Below are positions 12,471 through 23,574 of a stretch of 64,000 bases of DNA, piece after piece. The notes beneath the pieces were generated by a model. That model did not search any database and was not told the DNA's origin. It saw only the letters and a list, made by a program, of their open reading frames with translations. Origin of the DNA: Molossus alvarezi (taxonomy: Eukaryota > Chordata > Mammalia > Chiroptera > Molossidae); the NCBI GenBank assembly GCA_037176705.1, contig CM073896.1:26114708-26178707 (forward strand), in the 5' to 3' direction. Each line of letters opens with the position of its first letter. The first letter of the stretch is position 1. Position numbers and translations under genes: made by a program.

Positions 12471-12535
12471 CATTTGACCACCAACATGCCAGGGAGGTAA
12501 TAGTTCCCAGGAATACCTGGCCACCACCAGTGGAT
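12471..12535 (-). repeat. 65-bp inverted-repeat arm (right)
   Basis: This is the partner of 11104-11168, with three mismatches. It sits inside a 126-codon minus-strand open frame (12373-12753) that has no recognisable domain. Confidence 0.85.
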
Positions 12536-12753
12536 CTGTTTGCTCCCTTATGATCACGAGAAAAAGATGGTGATTCTAAATCTGCTGTGCATTGAGTCGA
12601 AAGTTCTTGAATTCCTCCTAACAAGTCAGTTCCATGTTCTAGGGTAGTATTTAATCCAAAGGTCAGTGTCCAGAATTCTAACTCTAGAAAAGAAGGGATT
12701 TGGGGAGCAGGTACTGGGACAATTTTGAGCACTGTGAGGGTCAAATGACCCAC

Positions 12754-13589
12754 TGGGTAAGATTCCTTTAACTTATAAAGTCAAATTGTATAATGCTTTT
12801 TCATTATGTTTTGATATCTAATGAATTATATTAACTTATGTTATTTCTATTTTCCAATAGTTTTCCAGATAATTAGCTGTGTTATGACTTTTTTTTTAAA
12901 AGGTAGTGTTCTATTTCCAAATATGAACCACATTTTAAAAATTATAACACAAATGGAATAGATGGGTACACTAGAATGATTATGCAGCACATTAAAAGTC
13001 ATGTTTCTTCATACGTGGTTTTCCATAAATATAAAAACCCTAATTGAATCAATATATTAATTAACTATTGATATTTCTTTAGAGAAAATGGAAGCAAGCA
13101 TGGTATTAGGAGTTATTTCAAATGCTTCCTGGCTGTGCAAACTGAAAGAAAACATGTGAAGTAGATAAAGCAAATTGACATCACATCTAGTCACAGATCT
13201 TTTTGACATCAACTCCTTAAGTTGATAAGTTCACTTCTATACTGAAAAAATTTGCTACAATACATCCCACTAGTGTGTTTCATAGGTCATTATTTTAATA
13301 CTATGAAGCAATTCTCAGATGTTCTTCTTAAAAGCATGGGGAAAAAACATAAATTGTCACTTGGAGGCTTATAACAAGTGGATTAAAATAAAAGCATTTG
13401 CTTTGACTTACAACCTTTTCTTAGCGTAGTGGATGTTGCTGGGTTTAACACAGTGAGACAGGACAGACTGAGACCAGGTCTGATTGAGAGTAGGCATGAT
13501 CATTGGCAGCAGGCAAGAGTTAATTCATACATAAATTTTAAAGCCAACATAATAAACATTTTTATGTCTTTTTAAAAAATAATGTCTAT
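12754..13589. other. Unique AT-rich DNA
   Basis: I see nothing gene-like here and no named repeat. Confidence 0.45.
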
Positions 13590-14160
13590 TTTTTATTATT
13601 TCCAACTGCGATTGCCTCCAGAAATAGAGGGGTTGAGTAGGCAGTTGAATATATAAATATAGAGTTAAGAAAAGAGGTCTGGGATACAAGTAAACATGTG
13701 TGGGTTATCAGAATTTAGACACTATTAAAGACCTTGGGTACGCTGACATATCCTATGAACTGAAAGGAACATAAATAGAGGTTAAAGAGTATCAAAAGAC
13801 TAAGACCCAAGACATCCAATTAATTCAGAATTCAAGACAGTGAGGAGTAACCAACAAAACTAAAGAAGGGGAAGCCAGGGAGGGAAGATGAGAACCAAGA
13901 GAAAAATTGTCCCAAAATAAAATAAAATAAAGTTTAACAAATTAAATAAGAATTTGATATTGCAGAGAGTAGTTTTGGTTGAAATAGTAATAATAAATCC
14001 AAACTAGAGTGGGATCAAAAAAGGATGGTCAAGAAAGGAGGAGATATAGAATATAAATAACTATTTTGAAGGGTTTAGCTGTAAAGAAGAGCAAAGAAGT
14101 AGGGTAGAGTTGTGGGGTCGAGGAAAGCTATATTTCTTGAAGAAAAGGTTGCTGAGAGTG
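13590..14160 (+). repeat. Ancient interspersed repeat, same family as 4740-5260
   Basis: This is the longest copy of the family. It has 'ttgagtaggcagttgaatat', then 'gtgaggagtaaccaacaaaa', 'gaagccagggagggaagatg', 'agagtgggatcaaaaaagg' and 'gggtttagctgtaaagaag'. It is diverged but co-linear with what I remember of a mammal-wide element. I do not assign the family name. Confidence 0.5.
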
Positions 14161-14374
14161 TTTTTCATTCAAATCCTTTTTTGCATGAATTATATACTGT
14201 GCTAAATTAGGACTAACTGAAGTGTTCAGTCAGGAGTGTTATATGTGCTCCTTCCTTTGAAAAGTATGAAAGATGACCACTAGGTCTCCCAAGGAAAGGA
14301 AGGCACGGCAATCCTTCAGCTGCTATTTAAGTGCTCATGTTTTTAATAGAATTTGAATTATTGCAGCAAAAGTA

Positions 14375-14425
14375 AAAAATTTTGGAGTTAGGCAGACCCA
14401 AGTTCAAATCTATACACTATTTTGA
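14375..14425 (+). mobile_element. MIR fragment, plus strand
   Basis: 'ttggagttaggcagacccaa' followed by gttcaaatct matches the MIR B-box region. Only about 50 bp are recognisable. Confidence 0.5.
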
Positions 14426-15662
14426 CGTATGTTCTAAATTTAGTTTAGACTTTTGAAGTACTGCTGTAGACTGCTAGTGCTGGTTACAGGTGCAGGCATG
14501 GAATCCATTTATAACCTGTGAGGTGATAGTAATTGATGTATTTTTCCTGTCATGGTTGATGTTTAAGCTCAATGAAATAACATTTTAAAAAGTTCTAAGC
14601 TTTCAAACAGTTCATCTAAAGTAAGGTTTAAATATCTACTAAGCTCTCAGCAAAAGTCAGTTAAATTTGTGATGGGAGCTTTTTTCCACTAAGAACTGTA
14701 CAGATAAATTCAGGCTAGCCAAGCTATTTTTGCAAGCTGCTTTCTACATGAGCATCTTCAAGAAATTCAATGTAATGGGGCAACAGCCTTAAAGGTCATT
14801 TTAATAAGCATATTAATATTCAGTGTGTACAAGCTAAGGAACAAAACTTCTGTATACAGGATACTGTGGACATTAGTGTTACAGGGAAAAACAGGTCCAT
14901 TTGCCTACATGCATCAAAGCCCAATAAAACAAGAACAAGAGATTACATCAAAGAAAGTATGAGATTATTTTTAGGAAGTGACCCACATCCAGATTCACAG
15001 GTGAGCTAGTGCTCAAAGATCTGGCTCCCAGATGGCTTCTAGGGGATGGGTTATATATAGGAGAAAAATCATTAATCACCATGACTAAGGAAATTAAGGT
15101 CATGGTCTCTACTGATTGGTCATGCTAGGGTATGGGATGTTGATCATTTCAGCTGGTCCTGATGTTTTTCATGGCTATCGCTTTGTCTGGTTTTACAGAT
15201 TTTCTGAGTATAGAGCTGAAACACAACTGAGGCCTAGATGTTATCTTTAGTTTGGTTGAAACTCTGTCTCTATGGCTGATAGACCAGAGGCTTTGTTTCC
15301 CAAAATTATTTGATGCTGACCAGAACCTCATTGTCCTAAGGACCTCATGATTAAAGAAGTGGACATGTAAGGGAGAAAGAGGCAGGTGAGTCAGGGCACT
15401 GGATGAGATCAGTTTGAATTAAAGAAAAGAAAAAAGAAAAGGTCAAATTAAAGAAATGTAGTTCCTGTGTGGCTATATTAGTCTAATTTTGGTCATCCAG
15501 CATGAACACTTCATTCTTGTGTTTGGGGAAATCTCAGTCTGAGTCTTGATGAGAGGTGAAATTCTGGCTCTACCCATGAAAATTGTGAAAGGTCAGGTAT
15601 TTGTTCTCTTAGAGTAATAGAAGCTGGGATACATGAAAGAAAGATTGCACCAAGACAAGTTA
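14426..15662. other. Unique DNA, no gene seen
   Basis: Short open frames at 15149-15331 and 15511-15714 carry no domain. No nameable repeat is seen. Confidence 0.45.
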
Positions 15663-15676
15663 AAAGGTAAGGAAGG

Positions 15677-15894
15677 CTCAGCTGGTGTGGCTCAGTGGTT
15701 GAGCATTGACCCATGTACCAAGAGGTTACCAGTTCAATGTCTAGTCAGGGCACACACCCAGGTTGTGGGCCCAATCCCCAGTGGGAAGCATGCAGGAGGC
15801 AGCCAATCAATGTTCTCTCTCATCAATGTTTCTCTCCCTTGCCCTTCTTCTTGCTAAAAAATCAATAAAGAAGAATTTTATTGTTTTTATTTTA
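15677..15894 (+). mobile_element. VES SINE, plus strand, with TSD
   Basis: Head 'gctggtgtggctcagtgg' (A-box), a B-box relative 'agttcaatgtc', body 'catcaatgtttctctccctt' and tail 'atcaataaag' with A/T-rich ending. The direct repeats are aaaaggtaaggaag (15663-15676) and aaaaggtgaggaag (15895-15908), one mismatch. This is a non-hairpin tail subfamily and one of two clear plus-strand VES copies in the window. Confidence 0.95.
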
Positions 15895-15908
15895 AAAAGG
15901 TGAGGAAG

Positions 15909-16697
15909 ATTTTATTCAAGGCTTTTGAAATAGGGGATAGAAATTTTGAACTCAAGTCCCTTGAAATGAAAGGTGGAAACCTTTGTAAATGGTAGGGTGA
16001 GCTAGTGGAAAAGTACTGAGATTGTTACAGGTGGACCAATTAGCAAATTAGACCATTTTGTTTGGTAATTGGTGCTTATCTCTTCGAAATTAGAATTCTA
16101 CCTTTCCACAGAGACTGGGAGTTTGGAGTACTATCTTTTTTGATGATTATATTTCAAAAGGATGGTGTTCAGATCCTTGAAAAGACATTTCTGAGCTGTA
16201 AAACTGGCAAGAGGCTGAGAAATCTACATCTCCAAGGGGCACAGAAAGAATTTACAATTGCAAGTTTTCTAAAGTAAATGCTCTAAGAAAAGAAATAACA
16301 TGTCAGGGGATTATTGTTGGAAAGAAACTTGTCTAAAGTTCAGTCAAGCTGAAGGGAGTGTCTTGATCAGATGAAGGCAGATAATTGTTTCGGTCTATTG
16401 CATGCTACTCTTGGAACCTTTAGAATTTATCCAGGTCTTAGGATATAGAGTCCACTGGGAATGATGGAGTCAGTTTGAAGATGAGATTCTAGCAGACCCA
16501 TTTGACAATGATGTCTGATGGTGGCAACACCCAAAACATTCTTCCCATAATCAAATTCTCCCCATGCCTATATTCATCACTTCTTAGACTATCTTGGTTC
16601 CTATGAAAATTATGTGCCTGTTTACAACTCATCTTTGATTTACTGAACTCTCCAGTATTCTGGCAAAAATATCCTTTCGCTTAGTTAACCAGAATTA
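15909..16697. other. Unique DNA, no gene seen
   Basis: A 71-codon frame at 16062-16277 has no domain and is taken as chance. No repeat is recognised. Confidence 0.45.

Positions 16698-16733
<36 letters not shown>
16698..16733. repeat. (ATTG)9 microsatellite
   Basis: Nine perfect tetranucleotide units occur in tandem. Confidence 0.95.
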
Positions 16734-17762
16734 CAGTGAAGCACACTGACTACTCTATAATGTTTTTCTGGAGACATTTTCATGCTACATGACATTTCTT
16801 TTATGCTACTAAAAAGAGTTTTATTTACTCATTGTTGGTATTCCACTGTCACCATCATCACTGCGATTTCATTCTAATGTTGCCTAGAAAATTAACAACA
16901 GTTCCACATACTACAGCTTGTCCTCAAAAAAAGTATCCTATGCCAGACAAAAGATGAAAACCAATTAAAACTCTAATTGTGACTAAAACAATTGAGAACA
17001 CTGCATTCAGCATAACTTAGGATGTAGATCTGCCAAATATGTGGATTTATGTTGTTTGTTGATTCATGTATAGATATAAAAATGTGATGAGGACAAATGT
17101 ATTTGTTCATTAGATCATTTTCTTATTCCTTTATGTGATTGTTTATTATATGTTATTACAATATTCCCTAGTATTCTCTTTTTCCTTCTTTTTCCCTCCA
17201 CCTGTCTTTTCTTTGAAATACACGTTTCTTTAACACCATTCATGTTACCAGTATAATGTGAGACTCTGAGGAATATTTGAAATGTAGAAAATTAGTTCCG
17301 TAACTTGAATCAGCTAACAACCTAACTAATCTATAGTGCAGAGTCTTTTGTAGTCATTACAACCATGAAAGCTTAAGGAACATAGAGGATCCTCATTATG
17401 ATATTAAATAAGAGATGTCCTGGGTACAAAAATACTCAATTGTCAATATACATGGGGCAATGTGGTATAGTGAGAGGGGCCTAGTTTACAAATTAGAGGA
17501 TCCATTATTTGTTATTTTCATGAATGAATTAATCCTCTTGTTTGTTGTGTCTCATTGAGTCATTTGAACAATAATAATAATAATAACAATAATAGCATGT
17601 ATCTACTTCAGCAAAGTGTGAGGAAAGACAAATAGTTTAATAATATATGTTTACCCTCTGAATCATTAGTGAAACTCTATATAAATGTAGATCATTATTG
17701 ATTTTAATTATGATATAATGCATATGAGTAAATTAAAATAAGAATGAGCATTCATTTAAAGA
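16734..17762. other. Unique AT-rich DNA
   Basis: A short (ATA)n-like stretch lies near 17569-17595. Nothing gene-like is seen. The interval ends at the target-site duplication of the large L1. Confidence 0.45.
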
Positions 17763-17780
17763 AGTCAACAAAAGATATGA

Positions 17781-17791
17781 AAAATGGCGGC
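17781..17791 (+). promoter_or_regulatory. YY1-like motif at L1 5' end
   Basis: AAAATGGCGGC sits about 10 nt from the element start and matches a YY1 core (AANATGGCGGC). Human L1 has a YY1 site at the equivalent place that positions transcription initiation. Here the function is inferred from position and from conservation in the second full-length copy. Confidence 0.6.
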
Positions 17792-17954
17792 AGAGTGAAT
17801 GGAGCTACACAGACCATCTCCCAGGACCAAACTGGATTTACAATGAAAATAAAGGCAAATCGTCAGAAAGGGGCAACCGAAAGACAGCTTGGAGGACCAC
17901 ATAACCGGGACACCAACTCAATCCTGGTAGGCTTTCGAGGACACGAGAAGGGCC

Positions 17955-18205
17955 CACCGTCCCAAGCAGCCTGGGCAGGGACCAGGGGACTTGGCGACTC
18001 GGCGGGAGGCTGCTGCCACCTTGGCTGCGACCCCAGCTGAGTCCTGCAAACTCTGCCTGCTAAGCCCTCGGCTGGTGCCGCACGGACTCACTGGGACCAG
18101 GGGACTCTGCTGAAAGCTGCTGCCACTTCGGCAGTATCCTGCTACCGCGGCTTAGTCCTGGGGCTTCTGCTGACTGTAGCGCCCTCAGCAGGTGCCACAG
18201 CTACG
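17955..18205 (+). repeat. Extra 5' UTR block with repeated unit in L1 copy A
   Basis: Copy A has about 1,036 bp between its 5' end and ORF1, against about 815 bp in the inserted copy B. The extra material is GC-rich. It contains 'gggaccaggggact' twice, about 115 bp apart (from 17978 and from 18093), each followed by 'gctgctgccac'. This looks like a degenerate duplicated promoter unit. The ends are approximate. Confidence 0.55.
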
Positions 18206-18808
18206 GCCGCCCATGGCTGGAAGCAACGCCCTGGGGTTAAAAGTTCCAGGTGGCTCCATGACACGGAGTCTAGACAGAGGCTAAATTGGTAGCAGCCACT
18301 CAACTTGGGCTCCAGCAGAGGGAAGGCAGACGGGACTGAAACTGTGTGGGGACTCTTGGATATTGAAGGGTGCTAACAGCTTTTGCTGAGTGCAACCACG
18401 CAGGACTGTGGTCATTTTACTCCTTCCCAGGGCCCTGGGGAGGGGCGGCGGCCCCTCTCTCGGAGATTCAACCCCACCTGGTGGTCACTAAAATGCTAAT
18501 TGAGGCCCATTAACAACCAGCAGCTGCCCCACCCTCAGGAAATCCTCTTACACTGAGCACCTGAGGGAGTTTTTCAGGCAACTCAGAAACAAAGGGCCTT
18601 CAGGTGACCTCTACTAATAGCCTCCAGATAAAAAAAAGCTAGAGGATAACTACCATTCCCTGGGCTAGCAACACTAACCAGAAAAGCTAAGACTTGACGG
18701 TTGTGTTTAAAGTGGGTCCTCCCTGGCTCATCCACACCCAGGAGAGGGAGCCACAAACAGCAGAACACCAACACCCACAGGGAAATTTGGCAGGCTCAAA
18801 AGCCCACT

Positions 18809-19721
18809 ATGATAGGCAAAATGTTGAAAAACAGAAACAAAAGCCAAATGAAAGAACAGGAGACCTCTACTGAAGATGAGATAAATGAGGTGCAGTTAAG
18901 CAAGTTAACAGAACTAGAATTTAGAGCCATGATGTTGAGGAAGCTCAACAGCATGTGTAAGGATATGAGTACCATGAGTAAAGACATAGAAATGTTGAAA
19001 GTCAACCAGTTGGAAATTAAAAAAACAAAAAGAAGAAATAAAAAATGACATATCAGAAATGAAAAACACATTGGAAGGTCTAAAAAGCAGAGTAGGGGAA
19101 GCAGAGGATGGGATCAGTGAATTAGAAGACAGGCTAGAAAAAATCAACCAATCATAATACCAAAAGGAAAAAATGATTAAAAAACAGCAAGACAGCTTAA
19201 GAGAAATGTGGGACAACTGGAAACGTAATAATATTAACATCATAGGAGTCACTGAAGAAGAAGAAAATGAGCAAGAGTTAGAGAATATATTCAAAGAAAT
19301 AGTGACAGAAAACTTCCTTAATTTGGTGAAGGAAGAAGGCATTCAAGTTCAAGAAGCACACAGAGCCCCAAGTAAGATCCCAAACAGGCCCACACCAAGA
19401 CACATAGTAATCAAACTGCCAAAAATTAAAGACAAAGAGAGAATCCTAAAAGCAGCAAGAGATAAGCAACAGGTTACCTACAAAGGAAACCCCATAAGGC
19501 TCTCAACTGACTTCTCACAAGGAACACTACAGGCCAGAAGGGAATGGCATGAAGAAATCAAAGTCATGAAAAACAAAAATTTGAATCCAAGACTACTCTA
19601 CCCGGCTAGGCTATCATTCAAAGTAGAAGGTCAAATAAAGAGCTTCCCAGACAGAAAAAGGCTAAGGGAATACATTAGCACCAAACCAGCACTGCAAGAA
19701 ATGTTAAAAGGACTGCTGTAA
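18809..19721 (+). pseudogene. L1 ORF1 (copy A), frameshifted
   Basis: L1 ORF1p is the trimeric RNA-binding chaperone of the L1 RNP. The start at 18809 gives a product beginning MIGKMLKNRNKSQ, co-linear with ORF1 of copy B. The N-terminal and coiled-coil part (LTELEFRAM...LNSM) runs to a +1 frameshift in an A-rich run at about 19019-19030, so that frame stops at 19048. A TAA at 19155-19157 then interrupts the restored frame. From 19173 the RRM-like part (IIGVTEEEE) and C-terminal domain (RHIVIKLPKIKD, RLSTDFSQ) read through to TAA at 19719-19721. ORF2 starts 45 bp downstream. The protein is not producible as one chain. Confidence 0.9.
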
Positions 19722-20371
19722 TTAGCAGTAGAAATGGGAAGAAAAACGGAACCACACTAAACAAAAATGGCAATAAATAAGTACATATTAATAATGACCT
19801 TAAATGTAAATGGTTTGAATGCTCCCATAAAAAGACAGAGTAGCTGATTGGATAAGAAAGCATGACTCATCTATATGTTGTTTACAAGAGACCCACCTCA
19901 CAACAAAAGACTCACATAGATTGAAAGTGAAGGGATGGAAAAAAATCTTCCAAGCAAACGGAAAAGAAAAAAAAGCTGGGGTAGCAATACTCATATCTGA
20001 TAAAATAGATGTCAGAATGAAGGCCAAAACTAGAGACAAAGAAGGCAACTACATAATATTGAAAGGATCTATCTAAGAGGAAGATGTAACCTTGATAAAC
20101 ATATATGCACCCAATATAGGAGCACCAAAATATATTTAAAAACTTCTGGAGGACTTCAAAAGAGAAATCAATAGCAATACAATCATAGCAGGGGACTTCA
20201 ACACCCCGCTGACATCACTGGATACATCCTCTAGACAAAAAATTAGCAGGGAAACAGAGACTCTAAATGAAGCACTAGACCAAATGGATTTAATAGATAT
20301 CTACAGAGAATTACCCCCCAAAACTACAGAATTCACATTCTTCTCGAGTGCACATGGGACATTCTCAAAGA
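19388..20371 (+). repeat. Near-identical inverted tract, arm 1 (in L1 copy A)
   Basis: This 984-bp segment is the reverse complement of 22970-23953, with coordinates summing to 43341 throughout. By hand I find three substitutions (at 19557, 20170 and 20315) and no indels. Immediately outside, mismatches return at once (19387 on one side, 20372 on the other). It covers the ORF1 C-terminal domain, the inter-ORF spacer and most of the ORF2 endonuclease. See findings for the gene-conversion interpretation. Confidence 0.93.
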
Positions 20372-20857
20372 CAGACCACATGTTAGGGCACAAACTAAGT
20401 CTCTACAAGTTCAAGAAAATGGAAATCATATCGAGCATCTTCTCAGATCACAATGGCATGAAACAAGAAATCAATTGCAAATAGAACATACAAAGACATT
20501 TGAACACATGTAAGCTAAATAGCATGTTATTAAACAATGAATGGGTCATCGAGGAGATTAAGGAAGAAATCAAAAACACAACAACACAAAATCTATGGGA
20601 TGCAGCGAAAGCAGTTCTGAGAGGGATGTTCATTCAACTACAGGCCTACCTCAAAAAACAAGAAAACAAGAAAAATCTCTAATAGATTATCTAACCTCAT
20701 AACTTAAAGAACTAGAGAGCAAACAAAAAGAAAACCCCAGAGCAAGTAGAAGGAAGGAAATAGTAAAGATCAGAGCAGAAATAAATGACATAGAGACCAA
20801 AAAAACAATTCAAAGGATCAATAAAACAAAGAGCTGGTATTTCGAAAAGATAAACAA
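19767..20857 (+). pseudogene. L1 ORF2 endonuclease part (copy A), broken
   Basis: ORF2p supplies the endonuclease and reverse transcriptase for target-primed reverse transcription. The start at 19767 gives MAINKYILIMTLNVNG. The apurinic-type endonuclease motifs can be read in pieces: LNVNGLNAP, LQETHL (catalytic Glu), INIYAPN, GDFNTPLTSLD and TDHMLGH (Asp-His pair). Lesions: a 2-nt deletion just after the start region (frame ends at a TGA near 19843), a TAA in place of Gln near 20075, and a 1-nt insertion near 20134. Relative to copy B it also lacks about 30 nt near 20575. The reading frame then runs into the inserted L1 at 20857. The RT half lies at 25339-28036. Confidence 0.9.
20847..20857 (+). 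repeat. Target-site duplication, left copy (L1 copy B)
   Basis: AAGATAAACAA here is repeated exactly at 25328-25338, bracketing the inserted minus-strand L1. This shows that copy B entered copy A by target-primed reverse transcription. Confidence 0.93.
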
Positions 20858-21113
20858 AATTTTTTTTTTAATTATTTATTTATTTTTTTGTTACAGATAT
20901 TTTACCTTTTTTACCCCATTGGCACCCCCTTCCCCACCCCACCCCCGCCCCATCCCCTGCTTAGTTGTCCAAGTCCATTGATCATGCATACATGCATATA
21001 AGTTCTGTGGTTTATCTCTTCCCACCCCCCGCACCCCCTCTTCCGAGGGATGTCAGTCTGTGCCCTACCTCCATGTTTCTGGGTCTACTATATTCCTCAG
21101 ACTGTTATGTTCA

Positions 21114-23574
21114 TTATATTCCATATATAAGTGAGATCATGTGGTATTTGTCTTTTTCTCCTTGGCTTATTTCACTTAGGATAATACTTTCCAGTTCCCT
21201 CAATGTCGTCTCAAAGGATAAGAGATCTTTCTTTCTTACCGCTGCATAGTACTCCATTGTGCATATGTACCACAACTTTTTTATCCATTTGTCTACTGAT
21301 GGACACTTGGGCTGTTTCCAGATCTTAGCGATTGTAAATAGTGCTGCTATGAACATGGGGGTACATATATTCTTCCTGATTGGTGTTTCAGGCTTCTTAG
21401 GGTATATTCCTAGAAGTGGGATCACTGGGTCAAATGGAAGTTCAATTTTTAATTTTTTGAGGTAACACCATATTGTTTTCCACAGCGGCTGTACCAGTCT
21501 GCATTCCAACCAGCAGTGTATTAGAGTCCCCGTTTCTCCACAACCTCGACAACACTTGTTTGATGATTTGTTGATGGCAGCCATTCTGACAGGTGTGAAG
21601 TGATACCTCATTGTTGTTTTAATTTCCATCTCTCTGATGATTAGTGATGTTGAGCATTTCTTCATATGTCTCTTGGCCATTTGTATGTCCAGTTTAGAGA
21701 GGTGCCTATTCAGGTCCTCTGCCCATTTTTTAATTGGGTTCTTTGTCTTCCTTTTGTTGAGTTGTATGAGCACTCTATACATATTGGAAATTAACCCCTT
21801 ATCTGATACATCATTGGCAATGATGTTCTCCCATACAGTGGGTTGCCTTTCCATTTTGATGATTGTTTCTTTTGCTGTGCAGAAGCTTTTTAGTTTGATG
21901 TAGTCCCATGTGTTCATTTTTTCCTTTGTTTCTGTTGCCTTAGGTGATGTATCAGTGAAAATTCTGCTCCATATGATGTCCGAAATTTTGTTGACTACAT
22001 TTTCTTCTAGAAAATTTATGGATTCACGGGTCACATTTAAGTCTTTTATCCATTTTGAGTTTATTTTTGTGTATGGTGTAAGTTGATGGTCTAGTTTCAT
22101 TTTTTTTGCATGTAGCTGTCCAATTTTCCCAACACCATTTATTAAAGAGGCTGTCTTTACTCCACTGTATGCTCTTGCCACCTTTGTCAAATTTCAATTG
22201 AGTGTATTGCTTTGGGTCCAATTCTGTGTTTTCAGTTCTGTTCCACTGGTCTATATGCCTGTTTCTAGATATTTGTCCATTTCGCTTAGATTGTCGAATT
22301 TGATGCCATATAGTTGTTCATAGTAGTTGTTAATGATCTTTTTTATTTTCATGGTGTTGGTTGTTACTTCTCCTCTTTCATTTATGATTTTGTGTATTTG
22401 GATTCTCTCTCTTTGTTTCTTGGTGAGTCTAGCTAAGGGTCCATCAATCTTGTTTATTTTTTCAAAAAACCAGCTCTTTGTTTCATTGATCCTTTGAATT
22501 GTTTTTTTTTTTTTTTTTTTTTTGGTCTCTATGTCATTTATTTCTGCTCTGATCTTTACTATTTCCTTCCTTCTACTTGCTCTGGGGTTTTCTTTTTGTT
22601 TGCTTTCTAATTCTTTAAGTTGTGAGGTTAGACAGTCAATTAGACATTTTTCTTGTTTTTTGAGGTAGGCCTGTAGTGCTATGAACTTCCCTCTCAGAAC
22701 TGCTTTCGCTGCATCCCATAGATTTTGTGTTGTTGTGAGTTCATTTTCATTGGTTTGCAGGAAGTTTTTAATTTCTTCCTTGATCTCATCGGTGACCCAT
22801 TCATTGTTTACTAACATGCTATTTAGCCTCCATGTGTTGAAATGTCTTTGCATGTTCTTGTTGCAAGTGATTTCTAGTTTCATGCCATTGTGATCTGAGA
22901 AGATGCTCGATATGATTTCAATCTTCTTGAACTTGTAGACATTTAGTTTGTGTCCTATCATGTGGTCTATCTTTGAGAATGTCCCATGTGCACTCGAGAA
23001 GAATGTGAATTCTGTAGTTTTGGGGTGTAATTCTCTGTAGATATCTATTAAATCCATTTGGTCTAGTGCTTCATTTAGAGTCTCTGTTTCCCTGCTAATT
23101 TTTTGTCTAGAGGATGTATCCAGTGATGTCAGCGGGGTGTTGAAGTCCCCTGCTATGATTGTATTGCTATCGATTTCTCTTTTGAAGTCCTCCAGAAGTT
23201 TTTAAATATATTTTGGTGCTCCTATATTGGGTGCATATATGTTTATCAAGGTTACATCTTCCTCTTAGATAGATCCTTTCAATATTATGTAGTTGCCTTC
23301 TTTGTCTCTAGTTTTGGCCTTCATTCTGACATCTATTTTATCAGATATGAGTATTGCTACCCCAGCTTTTTTTTCTTTTCCGTTTGCTTGGAAGATTTTT
23401 TTCCATCCCTTCACTTTCAATCTATGTGAGTCTTTTGTTGTGAGGTGGGTCTCTTGTAAACAACATATAGATGAGTCATGCTTTCTTATCCAATCAGCTA
23501 CTCTGTCTTTTTATGGGAGCATTCAAACCATTTACATTTAAGGTCATTATTAATATGTACTTATTTATTGCCAT
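21114..23574 (-). pseudogene. L1 ORF2 (copy B) with RT-core deletion
   Basis: The start at 23574 (minus) is equivalent to 19767 in copy A, and the stop is at 21114. The endonuclease part carries the same 2-nt deletion, TAA and 1-nt insertion as copy A. From 23057 the frame reads MDLIDIYRELHPK, then SKIDHMIGHK (Asp-His). It then meets a junction at 22260-22263, where sequence equivalent to copy A position 25524-25528 jumps to 26903-26906. The jump removes the fingers and palm including the FADD site. The C-terminal 358 codons (22190-21114) are intact. They include a Cys-rich motif [18 protein letters not shown] and the terminal segment [20 protein letters not shown]. There is no possible RT activity. 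Confidence 0.92.

Larger units (their letters stand above)
17773..20857 (+). mobile_element. Full-length L1 (copy A), 5' segment, plus strand
   Basis: This is the 5' part of a full-length LINE-1: 5' UTR, ORF1 and the endonuclease part of ORF2. It is cut at 20857 by an oppositely oriented L1, and the element resumes at 25328. The target-site duplication agtcaacaaa lies at 17763-17772 and again at 28315-28324 beyond the 3' tail. The two segments total about 6.1 kb, a normal full length. Start 'gaaaaatggcggcagagtga' is shared with the inserted L1, so the 5' end is intact. Both ORFs are broken and the copy cannot be autonomous. Confidence 0.95.

Noticed and set aside
12373..12753. 126-codon minus-strand open frame
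   Set aside because: No recognisable domain, no splice or promoter context, and part of it is the 65-bp inverted repeat. Chance or repeat-derived.
17744..18040. 98-codon frame beginning upstream of the L1 5' end
   Set aside because: It straddles the target-site duplication and the L1 5' UTR, so it cannot be a conserved gene.
20965..21249. Plus-strand frame over the L1 3' UTR (also 21259-21465 and 21637-21903)
   Set aside because: Antisense shadow of L1 copy B ORF2; the same string recurs antisense to every L1 here.
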